Assembly: GCA_030847615.1 (NCBI GenBank)
Contig: JAUMIR010000001.1
Location: forward strand, 260,275,187-260,339,186
Source: Gambelia wislizenii
Taxonomy: Eukaryota > Chordata > Lepidosauria > Squamata > Crotaphytidae
Reading direction: 5' to 3'
DNA: 64,000 bases
The position numbers were made by a program, and so were the translations under genes. Under the pieces are notes generated by a model. That model worked only from the letters and a program-made list of their open reading frames with translations. It was not told where the DNA came from and did not search any database. How positions within the stretch are numbered: the stretch's first letter is position 1; each line of letters starts with the position of its first letter. Shown here piece by piece: positions 22,301-34,300 of this stretch.

Positions 22301-25300
22301 CAGTGGAGAGGCATCCAACTATTCTCCTATAGTTGGATGTGCTGTAACCAGCAAGTCCCCACAAGGTACCTGCAGATGATGTCCTTGCACCATTTCTAGC
22401 TATGTGCAGGAAAATAGTTGGATGAATGTCTACTGATCTCCCAGCTCTCCAATGACTTGGAAATGGCTATGGTGAGACTGTTGTATTGCTCAAACAATGT
22501 GTTTGGGATGGGATTTTGGTTGTTGCACAGTTGGTAAAGAATTCTCACCTTCACAGCTATCAAAATAGTTGGTTACAATAGCATATGTTGGATATATGCT
22601 ATCATAACTCACTAACAGGATGCCAGCCTGTGTGGAATGATTTTCTATGTTATTTCTAAGTAAGCCTGATCAGGCTCACCGTGCATGATCCTTTCAGGAG
22701 GGGCAAACTCAAAAGATGGTGCTGGGGGACTCCTGTTTGACACCTTGGATGTTGACCTACGGAGTCCCTCAGGTTTCAGTTTTGTCTCCTATGCTGCTTA
22801 ACATCTACATGAAACCACTGGGAGAGATCATCAAGAGTTTTGGGGTTCAGTGTCCCCCATATGCTGATGATACCCAATTCTATCTGACCTTTCCATCTGA
22901 TTCCAAGGAATCTGAGGCTTATTGCACGAGGAAGTGAAGCAAAAGTGTAACTGGATTGGTCCACCTTCCATTCTGCCTTACTGCATGACATTGTTGCTCT
23001 TTGGTAGTTCTTCAGTTCTGGTCACATGGGAGATGGTTATAAAAATGAGTCTTTTTCCTAACTGGAAAAATCCATTAGAAAAAAAATCCCTTGCTTTTAC
23101 AATAATCTCCCATGGAACCACAATTAAAGAACTACTGAAGAACAACTATCATGCCCTGCTTCCAGAACTTGGAAGTGGACTGTGGTCCCGTCTATATGAG
23201 GGGGGAAATATGATGTCCTCCGAAGAAGCAGCCATTTGCAGCACTACGACCTGTCTTAACAGTCAAAAGAGCCCCCTTAAACCTCTCATGCCTTCTAGCC
23301 AAGATGGTGGCTGCGAGTGATTTACTCACGCTTTAAAATCTGCTGCCTCCATTTAAAAAAAAACACAGTTTACCATGGTGTGCACATACAATATTTCATA
23401 TTTACAAGAGGAGGAAGAGTAAAAGATCATTGTTTTATCTTCTTACCGATCTCTCACTTAGCTGAAATTCCAACATGGTGGCAGCAGGCACTTTCCCTGT
23501 TTGCTAGCCCTGCCCCCTGCTCATTCCACCAATCAGATTACACTGCCTGGTCACAGAAACACAAATGTGACTGTCTTAATGATCGCACATTCACATGTCC
23601 TAGGAGCTTTTTAAAAACTCAGAGAAAAGTTCCGAAGGCTTCCCTGAAAGAGTTTAAGGTGGATTTGGCTGCCCCCCTTCTGAATGAGACACATTGATGT
23701 GAATGTCTTTATAGACAGATCGCCTTCCATGCAATTGCCGCTTGGATTATTTTAACCGTATATACAACCCCTGGGACTCAGAAACTGTAGCAGTGGACAT
23801 GCCAGGATCTGCTGAACCAGAGCAGGAGGAGGGAGACCACACTCCTGGCCTTTTTGCCTGCTTAAAATAATAACTGTGTTGTGTGTGTATACTTCTTGAG
23901 GTCAAAAAGAGGTATACTAGGGCTCTCCAAATCATGGGTGGGAATCATGTGGCTCTCCAGAGTTTGGTGAACTGCAGTTTCCAGCAGTCCTAGACAGCAG
24001 AGGAAGTGGCGAAGAACAATGGACATTTCCTGCATGGCAGGGGGTTGGACTGGATGGCCCTTGTGGTCTCTTCCAACTCTACAATTCTATGATTCTATGA
24101 TTCTATGTAGTCCACCATCATCTGGAAGGTGTGTGTTTTCCCACCCCCAGCTGTAAATAAGCAGCTGCTCTTTTCGTCATGTGTAAGTCTCTGAACCCCA
24201 GAAATCAGAGACCGAAACCAGATAAAGAGACATGATCCAGTTAATGATTTGGCAGAAGGTCTGTGGGTGTACAGTAGTTGGGATGACTCTGCGGTTGGGA
24301 ATGTGTGCAGAATATATTTCACCAGCAGAGGGCATTCTTTCACCAGGTTGGTTACAGGCTTTTAAAGATGCAAGCCTTGATACATGATGCTACTCTAGAC
24401 TTGGCAGGGTTTTTTCCCCTTTGAAGTGCCTGACATTTATTTATTTATTTATGCTATTTTGTGTAAAGTAAATAGACTGAATTAACTATGTTTTTTTTAA
24501 AAAAAATGCTTTCCCCTTCTTTTTCTCTGACATTTACTTAAACATTCATGCTGTTTGAGGAAAGAGCAGGTGGTATAGCCATATTTATTGAAGAAGACTT
24601 TAATATATTCCTCTCATTAGTGGAAAGTTGATTGCAGGATGACATCCTCTAGGAAAACAAAAATGCAGACCGAGCTCTTCAAAGTCAAGCGTTTAAAAGG
24701 GATCTAATCCTTCTTGCAGCTGTTCATATAATTTTTAAATTAGTTTTTGAAATGTAAACTTAAGCAGACAGTTTACATGGGATGCTGGTGGTAGTTATGT
24801 CCTCACAACATCTTAAAGGGCCAGAGTCCCCCCCCCCCCCGCCGCTATAGGCTTTTTAAATAGAGAGGAGGCCAAGTCTTGCCATCAAATGGCACAGGTG
24901 GTGTTCTTCTTGGAGATGGGAAACCTCAATTTTTGGTTTCTTTCAAAACCATGGATTAGATGATTATTGAATATAGAATAGGATATTGTTTGCTTCAATA
25001 AAGCTGTTCGGAACTGGATTCTAGTTCATGAAATCATTTGCTCTTTGGTTAGAATCACTTTAAAGACTGTCCTGTCTTAGCCCAGTGACTGTGCTCTGTT
25101 ATTTTTTGCATCAGCTTGTGGTATAGATGTGTAGTTTACATTTGGTCTTATGTTAGGTGTGGAGAAGACATAAACCCAGTTCTTGGTATGGTGTAACTCC
25201 TGAATGCAGCCAGGGCGTCGGGCAGCTGTTCAAGACACAGGAGAAGAGGGTTCATTTTAAAAATGTTATGGGGTTCTTGATGTTTACACTGAGGTCTCCT

Positions 25301-28300
25301 GTCCATAACAGTGTTTTGTAGAAGGCACAGTTGTGGCTTTTTCTCTCTGAGTATTTATGAGGCTTTCAACTGAATTGATCAAAACCTGTTCATATTTGAA
25401 CCCTCTTTCTGGAGATTTCCATCTTCTGGGGTGGTGCCCCCTAAATTGTTTGGAAGATCATTGTCTGATCTGATAACTGGATCATTCTTTGGTTGATTGT
25501 TTCAAAATTTAGAGAAAGGTGAATGAATAACTCTGAATCAAGAGAGCCTCTTCAGGACTGAGTTGTCTTCCTTTCTCTGCTAGAGAATTTTCAGTGGAGC
25601 CAAGTACGTAAGTTGCAGCAACTCTTGCAGAAGCCCCTTCCCTTTTGGGACACTTATGTGAGAGCACTGCTCTGCCTTTCATTTGCAATAACACTTTCTT
25701 TAAAAAAAAAAAAAGACTCTGCTAAAGAAAGTGGAGCAAATTTATACCAGAGTGTGGCTTCTGCACACTTAGAATACAGAAACAATGGGCATGTTGGTAT
25801 GACATGCCAAGCCAGGGATCCCTAGCTTGTGATGAATGAGAAGTGTGTTGGTGCATGCTGTTTGACTGCTGCCACCTTACAGGGGGAACAGCTAAACGAA
25901 CCAGAGGGCATCTCTGGCTGTGGACTGGCTCTCATGGAGATGGGGAGCTGTCCATGAATCTGCTCTGGGGAGCTGTCCATGGTCGTAAACCTATTTGGAG
26001 GATAAGGTTAATCACTTTGGATAGCTCCTGTAAAGTTAAGGTTGAAACACATGATGGATTCATTTCCCTTACTCATGTGAAAGCCATGAGGCATCCCTGG
26101 TTCCCTCACAACAAACTAGAGAAAGCATCCAGGTTTTGCTCTTGGCTTCTTCCTGTAGTTTGTCAGGAGGGAACAAATTAGAGAGGGAAACAGCCAGATG
26201 GCACAATGAACCGACCTTTATTTTTGTAAACCACCTTTTGGTAAACTGTCTGTTGGTTCAGCCACTCCTGCTCCAGATAGTAGTTGAAGAGCATGTACCA
26301 GCACTCTGCTCTTTCATGACAAACCCTGTATCCTTGGCTTGTCATGTTGTGTGAATGCACCCACGGTGTACCTCATGGGTAACAGCATAAACCTTTGAAT
26401 ATTTATTCAGATACTCCCTGGTGAGTTTGAATAACATTAAAGCTTTTGAGGTATGTGACCTCTTTTATTTTAGGAGTATGGTTACAATGTGTCTTGTTTT
26501 GACTGTTCTTTGTTTCTCCTCACAGCCCAAACCGCCCAACAAAGGAAAATTAGAGAAGACTACAACAAAATTTTTACCACAAGTGGATAAGGTAAATTTA
26601 TTTATTTATTTATTTATTTGTTGCTAAACAAAGCATTTGAAAACTATCTTTGTTTTAAAGCAAAGAAAGCTGTAATGTGGGGCAGGGAATCTGTGGGCTT
26701 CCAGATGTTGTGGACTAACATTTCCCATAAAGTTTTACCTATGGCCATGTTAACTGGCACTTCTGAAAGTTGAAATCCAAGACATGGGCAGAAGGAGGTT
26801 CCCATTCATGCTATAATGAACTAGAGTTGCTCTGGAGCCTGCCTCTTGAATAGCGTACAGTAGCACTCCTGTATCCACTGATTTGCCAACCGCTGATTCA
26901 CTTATCTGTGGTTGGTGACGGCAAGAGGGTGGATGTTGGAGGGAGGGAGGAGGAGAGCAGGTCACCACTCTTCTTCTTTCCCCTCCAGGGTCCAGTGGTA
27001 CAGCGGCGGCGGTGGGGGATGGACAGGGAAGGAAGGGAGAAAGGAGGAGAGCAGGTCGCCACCCTTCTCCCTTCCCCTCTGGGGTCCAGCAGTGTGGCAG
27101 CGGTGGCGGGGGATGGACAGAGGAGGGAGGAAGGGAGGAGAAGAGCAGGTTGCCTCCTTCTCCCTTCCCCTCCGGGGTCCAGTGGTGTGGCAGTGGTGGT
27201 GGTGGGAGGACAGGGGAGAGAGGGAGAGAGGAGAAGAGCAGGTCGCCTCCTTCTCCTTTCCCCTCCAGGATCCAGTGGTAGGGCAGTGGTGGTGGTGGGA
27301 GGTCGGGGAGGGAAGGGGGGAGGAGAAGAGCAGGTTGCCTCCCTTCTCCTCCAGGGTCCAGTGGTATGGCAGTGGTGGTGGTGGTAAAACAGGGGAGGGA
27401 GGGAGGGAGGGAGGGAGGGAGGGAGGAGAGGAGCAGATTGCCTCCCTTCTTCCTTCCTCTCCGGGGTCCAGCTGTGTGGCGGTAGTGGCAGGGGGTGTAC
27501 AGGGGAGGGAGGGAGGGAGGAGAAGAGCAAATCAGCTCCCTTCTCCCTTCCCCTCTGGAGTCCAGTGGTGTGGTAGTGGTGGCGGGGGGCAGGCAGTGGA
27601 AGGAGGGAGGGAGAAGAAGAGCAGGCCACCTCCCTTCTCCTTTCCCCTCCAGGGTCCGGTGGTGTGGCAGTGGTGGTGGTGGGAGGACAGGGGAAGGAGG
27701 GAGGGAGGAGAAGAGCAGGTTGCCTCCCTTCTCCCTTCCCCTCTGGGGTCCAGTGGTGTGGCGGCGGTGGCAGGGATGGACAGGAGAGGGGGGAGGAGAA
27801 GAGCAAATCCGCTCCCTTCTCCCTTCTCCAGCGGCAAAACGGTGGTTGTGGGGGTGGACAAGGGATGGAGGGAAGAGGAAAGCAGGTTGCCTCCCTTCTC
27901 CCTTCCCCTTTGGGGTCCAGTAGCATGGTGGTGTCAGTGGTGGTGGGGACAGGGGACAGAGGGAGGGAGGAGGGGAGCAGGTCACTTCCCTTCTCCCTTC
28001 CCTGCCAGGGTCCAGAAGCATGGTGGCGGTGGCAGGGTGGTTGTGGATGGGGAGCATTCGCTATTATCTGCAGTTTTCAGTATCCGTGAGGGCCCCTGGA
28101 ACCAATCCTCCGCAGATATAGAGGTGCTACTGTATTGTTGTATTGCATTTGTATTTGTTCTTTGCTCAAAGGAGCTCAAAGCATACAAGTTCCTAGACAT
28201 GTAAAATTTCCAGAACTTTTAAAGCCTTGAAAAAAAATATATCTGGTTTCCCCCCTGGAAGAAAGGTTGTTGGGGGGAGCAGGCTTGGGGAAAAGAAAGC

Positions 28301-31300
28301 AATATTAGCACTGAAGGTCACTTTTTTACTTTAGGAACATAAAATGCATTATATTTAACTAGACTTGGCATAAAAATATCATGTTTGATATAATAAAGGT
28401 GAAATTTGTTCAGAAAATAATTGCAATTTGAATATACTTTTTGCAGTCTTATGGTTACAAATAGAGCTACAAGGGTAGCTTTACTCTAGGGAACACCTGA
28501 AGTATTAGGAACCTCTGCTTTTGCCAGTTTATGAGTAACAGGGTAAAATCCCCAATAAAAACAGAAGAAACCAACAACATTAGTAAAGCAAAAATAAAAA
28601 AAAATAGTCCTCTAGTCCTTCACGGTGCCAAGAAGACTTAATACACTCATTTTCATAAAAAGAACTGAGAAAGTGAATCCAAGACCCCCAACTGCAGTGA
28701 TATGGGATACAGGAAATAAAATTCTATCTGTTATATAGTTTTCAGAAAGAATGTTGGGGGAATAATTATATAAATACCTTGTCTTCAATATTTTATCCAT
28801 CATTCTAGAAGAAAATATAATTCCATAGTACATTTTTTTCAATGTTTCTGGGCATGTGTGTGTGTGCTTTCTAAAAACCGGGGGGGGGGACTGTTTCCCT
28901 TCAAATTTTCCCAGTCCCCCCACCCCCAGGCCTTTCCATCTACAATGGTTCCTGATGTTATGTTCACAGTAGACATGTCAGATAGGGGAGGCTGATTACT
29001 GTCTGGCCCAAAATCACTCAGTAAGCATTCCATCTGAGCTGACATTTGAACCTGGGTCTCTGTTGTATCCTGACATTCTAATCTGGTAGAAAACAGTGGG
29101 TTGCCCACTTACTCCGTCCACGGGCTCAAGAGAGCTAACAAAATCAGCACTGCAGGATAACTGTTAACATTGGCAGTGTTTCTGGTGAATAATGTTCTTC
29201 TTCAAATGGTAATAATTCTAATGCCTTTGATCCAAAACAGCTACAAATTGCAAAGCATGGGGTGGTACCAGTAGGGTCATATTTGAGAAAATCATTCACA
29301 GTGATTTCAGTTTTCATTGTCCTTGAAAGGTGGGAATCAGAGCTTGGAAAGTTACTGTTTAGGACTGCAACTCTAAGAATCCCTCAGCCAGCATGATCAA
29401 TGGATTCTGGGAACTGTTAGTACAAAAAGTAACACCCCCAGACTCTGGTGGGAATGCATACTCACATCTATCAGGTGGAAATGTCATTGATTGTATATGA
29501 GGCTGCCTCCATATAGGACCTGCTCTGTGGAATGGGGACAAGGGTGCCTCCTCCACCTCCACTGTCTTACGCTAGCATCCTGGCTGGATTTAGCTCCTAA
29601 GGTTTAAAGAACATTTTCAGACTGATTTCTTTTTTGGTTGCTTACTTACAGGTGTTGTATGTTGTTGAGTTGTAATTCCTTTATTTAGCTTTTTAATTTT
29701 TAAGGTTTATTAGAAAAGGCAAGAGTGGTGTTACCACTAGTGGTTGACATTCATCTAAAGGGTAAAATCAAATCTTTCAGATAAACTGTAAACCGGTATG
29801 GCATCAGAATCCTCCATCATTTCAGCTGCAAGGAGAAAAGGACACACATGTTCCAGAACAGTTTCTGCTAAGAAATGAGCTAACACCGGGTAAGAATAAA
29901 ACTGGATAGTTGGGTAGATGACTGTATTTGAAAATGGCTTTCAAAATGTAATTGGGCACAATACTTTGTAATGCCACTGAAATAAATTGGTAAGAATTTA
30001 TATGCCTGCCATTTCTTGCTAGAAGTTCCACAAGACTACTAGTCTTGCAAGACTTCTGCTGAGATCTGGCACAAAACCTGCCCCAGATCTCCCCCAAATC
30101 TCACGATGGCTCCATCCATTGTGAAACTTCACTCCATGCTTGCTCAGAAGCAAGCGAGTGCCATGGTGCCAGGCCTACGAAAGCTCAGCACAATATCCCC
30201 CTCCTCTAGGCATCGGGAGTAAGTCATCTGCCTGCCTGCCTACCTACCTGTCTATCTAAAAGGATATCTAGAAAAACATATATATGTAATATGCATTATT
30301 ACAGGTAATACATAATTTACATTAGTCTGTAATATGTAGAAGGATATAAAAATCTTGAATATTAAATAATCTTAATAATACATTATGTGAGATTAATTAT
30401 TTTTTTATCTATTATTTTTGGAATTTCTTTTACAATTTATGTCCATTGTGGAAATGAAAATGACCCGAACATAATGTTTATTGATGAGGATTTTAATACA
30501 TAGCTAAGACCATGCTCAGGTCGTCTGCTGGGGCAGAATCCAACACTGACTGTTAGTGACACTGCAAGTGTAAGTCTGCTTTATGTCCTTGCATGTCTTT
30601 TTTTGGTCACTGTGAAGGTTAGTATGAAGGAAGGTTTCCACCCTCCACAACCACCAAATCACCCATTCCCCAGATTCATGGTTTTGTTGTGGTAGCTCAC
30701 CTGAATGGCCATTCTGTGACAGGTGGAGAGTGCGGCGGATAAGAGGAGCCTCTGGCTATGCCCCATAGCTAGACACACACTGATGACCTCATCCTCTTAG
30801 GCCCTGGTGGATCTCGACAGGAAATGTCATTGGTCTGCATCTGGTTATGGGGATCCTCCCTCCCTGCACTAGCCATGAAATGGCCTTTCAGTGGGACTGT
30901 TGCAGCAAAACTATGAGTTCTGGGTGTGGTGAATGGTGAATGGGTTATAGCTAGCCAAGTTCTGCCTGTGGAACTCTGATGCTGGTTTGGCTGGTGTCTT
31001 CTGGCAGAACAGTGGAATCCAGCAGAATTATTTATTTATTTATACCCCGCTCTTCAGGCACAAAGGCTATCAGAGTGGCTTACAAATGGTCAATTTAACA
31101 GATCCCTGCCCTCAGGCTTACAATCTAAATAAGACACGACACATAAGGAAAAGGGAATGGCAGTGGGGGTAGGGATAAATCCAGCAGATACTGCTGGTTC
31201 TTCTCTCCCTCCAAGGGCAGGGCGGTGGCAGTTGGGCTGGAGGGAGGGCCTTTCACCTGCTTCTGTGCCCAGGCCTGATGGAGTTCTGCCTGCCTCTTCT

Positions 31301-34300
31301 TCTCTCCCTCCAAAGCAAGGTGGTGGCAGTTGGCATGGAGGGAGGACCTTTCACCTGCTTCTGGGCCCAGGCCTGATGGAGTTGGGAGGGGAGTGGTTTG
31401 TCCTTCCCACTACAGCCCCCTATATACTCTAAACCTTTTTTTGTTTTGGAGGGGGAGCTTGGAGGGTTGCAGGAGAGAGAAGAGAGGAAGGGATTTCTGT
31501 TGTGCTAGCACTGCAGTGCCAGAGTGACATTGGATATAGGCCCTATCTTGTAAAACATTTGCGTCTGCTGCTCTAATAAAGAAGAAAATAACCCAAGTAG
31601 TGACCTGGCCTGTTCTTAAACCATCTTGCTCCAAGCCAGTGAAAATGCAGAAAATGATTCCTTCTTCTTTTCAGTTACCCTATATTCCGGCGTATAAGAC
31701 AACTTTTTCAGCCTGTAAAAACAGCTGAAAAGTCACGGGCCGTCTCATATGCCGGATACAAGTCCGAGATGGGGCTGTGCCAGCCCCATCTTGGACTCAG
31801 AATGACAGAGGTGGCTGGCTGTGGGGGGGGGAAGCTTGCTAGCCACCTTATTCCCCCCTCCCCCCGGAGCTGGATCGCGGCTTCGGGGAGGGCAGGTGAT
31901 GGGGGTCGTCTTATACAGCAAGTATACCCTAAACTCTATATTTTGACTTAAAAATTGGGGGGTTGGCTTATATGCCCAGTCGTCTTATACATCAGAATAT
32001 ATGGTACATAGGCTGCTCCTGTGGCGGCTGAGAGATAACTTTCACCTGCATTCCTTCTGATGGTGTCATAGGACTGGAGCTGGCTCCCTGGCCATCTACA
32101 GATTGACTTTAGGGATCTGACTCCTGAGCACTCATTATTAGATGCATTCAAATACTTTACAAGTTTTACACCTGTATCATTTTTTATGTCATTGATGGAA
32201 GGCAGTTCAGAATGAGAGGCTGAGGTAACTTTTCACTAAAAGAGACAGGAGCTGATTCTGCAGACCTTTGCAATATGTATGTAAAGCAGCACTTTTGAGC
32301 TTGTGCTGAACACTCCAAATCTTCCTTTTTCCCTCCCCAAGGAGAATATCTGGCTCAGAGACCTAAGAAGCGTAAAATACAGGATTCTGTAGGTAGTGAT
32401 CTTGGTGCTGGACCATCAACTTCTAAAGCAAAAACTGGTGGTAAAAAGGACCGGGAACATTTCAGAAGCACTCTTGTTAACATCATCATGTGAGTTTCTT
32501 TATAATTTGTAAAACACATCAAAGGTGAAAGATGCTTCCTTTTTTTAAAGCAATGGGTGGTAAAAAAGAAAAAATAGTTTGCACAGCAGGAGGGTGAGTT
32601 AATTCTCTTGCTTTCAGAAAAAAAAGTCCATAGATTGGGTTTGATTTACAGATTAGATGTTTGAAGACCACTGATGCTAACTTGTGTTGGTTTTCTTAGG
32701 CAACCAGATCTTCCAGAACAACCCCTTTCCATAGAAGAAGCAAGACCGGGCCTATCTGAGTCCACTGCTGCAATCGAGAAAGACATTTTGGTAAATTAAG
32801 GATGGCAGAAGAGAGAGGAGATGTGCCTGAAGTATTAGAACTGCACAAATTGACAAGTGTAGTCTCTGTGTTGTTTTCCAGTGCCATTGTGGGTTATCAG
32901 TTTGAAAGAGCAAGCTATAGGGTGTGGAAAATCTCGTTCACAATGTCCCCATGGCAAACAGTTGTGTCTGCATTCATCACATTCTCACATTTTCATTTGT
33001 GGTTTAAATTAGATCAATTTATCTGGTCAAGTCAAGAATAAAGTTTTAAATTAAGAATAACTCATTTGTTTATCAAAACCAAAAAAAAAAAAATGTTGCT
33101 TTTCTACATCAGCTTCTTGTAGTGCACAACTTTTGTAATGTTCTAATTTTGCAGAAATATTTCTATTATATTCGCCATGGAATAGATACAGAACATGTGG
33201 CCCCGATGGAAGACTCATGGCTGGAGAATGTCTTAGCCCTGGTGCCAGAACACTTGAAAATGCTCAGTGAAAGTATCTATATACTCTCAGATGAAATGAG
33301 AGAAGACTATCTTCTCAGCGTGAAGAAAGCAATAGGTATGTTAATTGTAATTCAGTCTTTATCCAATTTGAGATAGTCATCCATGTGTTCTGTCCCACCA
33401 GACAACAGGCGTACAAGCTTTCCAGGTGAATAGAGGGTATACCTTCCACATCCCCAGAATCCTCTGCAGATTTTCCATGGCAAGCAATCTGGGGTTCCAT
33501 TGTAGAGGAAAAGATGACCTGTCTGAAAGCTAAAAGTTGAAAAGTCACTGTTTTAGCCGACATATTGCTGAATGATACCTTTCAACAGAAGAATATGTGC
33601 CTGTGCCCAGTCTAAATACACATTGTTGTTGGGGAGAGTATTTTGGAATATGTCCATACGTTCTGTCCAGACATGTAAACAAACAGATTTTTTTCTGGAA
33701 AGAAACTTTAATTCTGGGCATGAGACCTTGTTTTCTTGGCTGCAAAACTAAACCTTATTAAGTTTATGCTTATTAAGAATGAAAAGTCATTGTGCTCCAT
33801 TAGACTTACTTCTGAGTAAATGTTCCTAGGATTGTGTTGTTAGTATTCCCCCAGCCAGCTACTTTTAAATTTTTTGTCATTTCAGCCCTTTTCTTATATG
33901 AACTTCCTTTTGTTTTGCTTTGCAAAGCATTCTTAAATCAAATAACTTTGAGCTTCATGCTTTCAGTTACTCCTGTATAACACCTTTGAAGTCTTCCTGA
34001 AAATAATTGGTTCAGTTTCTTTGTCTGTTTTTCTGTTTTGCTGAGCTTATTTGTCTTTTGTTCTGTTTTTTTTAAATGCCTTATTTCAGTTGACTTTGTT
34101 TTAAGAGATCCCAGAGAAAAAGAGGAAGGCAAAATACGAGTTCTTCTACCTCATCGTCAAGAGTAAGAAAATGTTATTTCAAATATTTTTCTAGAAAATG
34201 GAGCAAGCAGAAGAACATAGAAAGCTTTAGGATCTAGTCTTGTTTGCATCAGGAATAAACACCATTGAATGCAATGGGGTCATTTATAAGCAGACATATA

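Noticed and set aside
22690..22937. Functional reverse transcriptase or retroviral pol gene
   Set aside because: The GVPQ...LSP and YADD motifs are of non-LTR (L2/CR1) type, and the fragment is only about 75 codons long and truncated on both sides.
23317..23697. 126-codon frame
   Set aside because: Lies inside a nonautonomous Harbinger-like element in antisense orientation.
26750..28204. Open frames of 435 codons (minus) and 430 codons (plus)
   Set aside because: They overlap on both strands, consist of reiterated Pro/Ser/Gly/Arg-rich units from a minisatellite, and have no domain or splice context.
32396..32460. Nuclear localisation signal in DNAH7 exon 4 (PKKRK)
   Set aside because: A single basic patch in a disordered region of a cytoplasmic/axonemal motor; chance basic composition is more likely.
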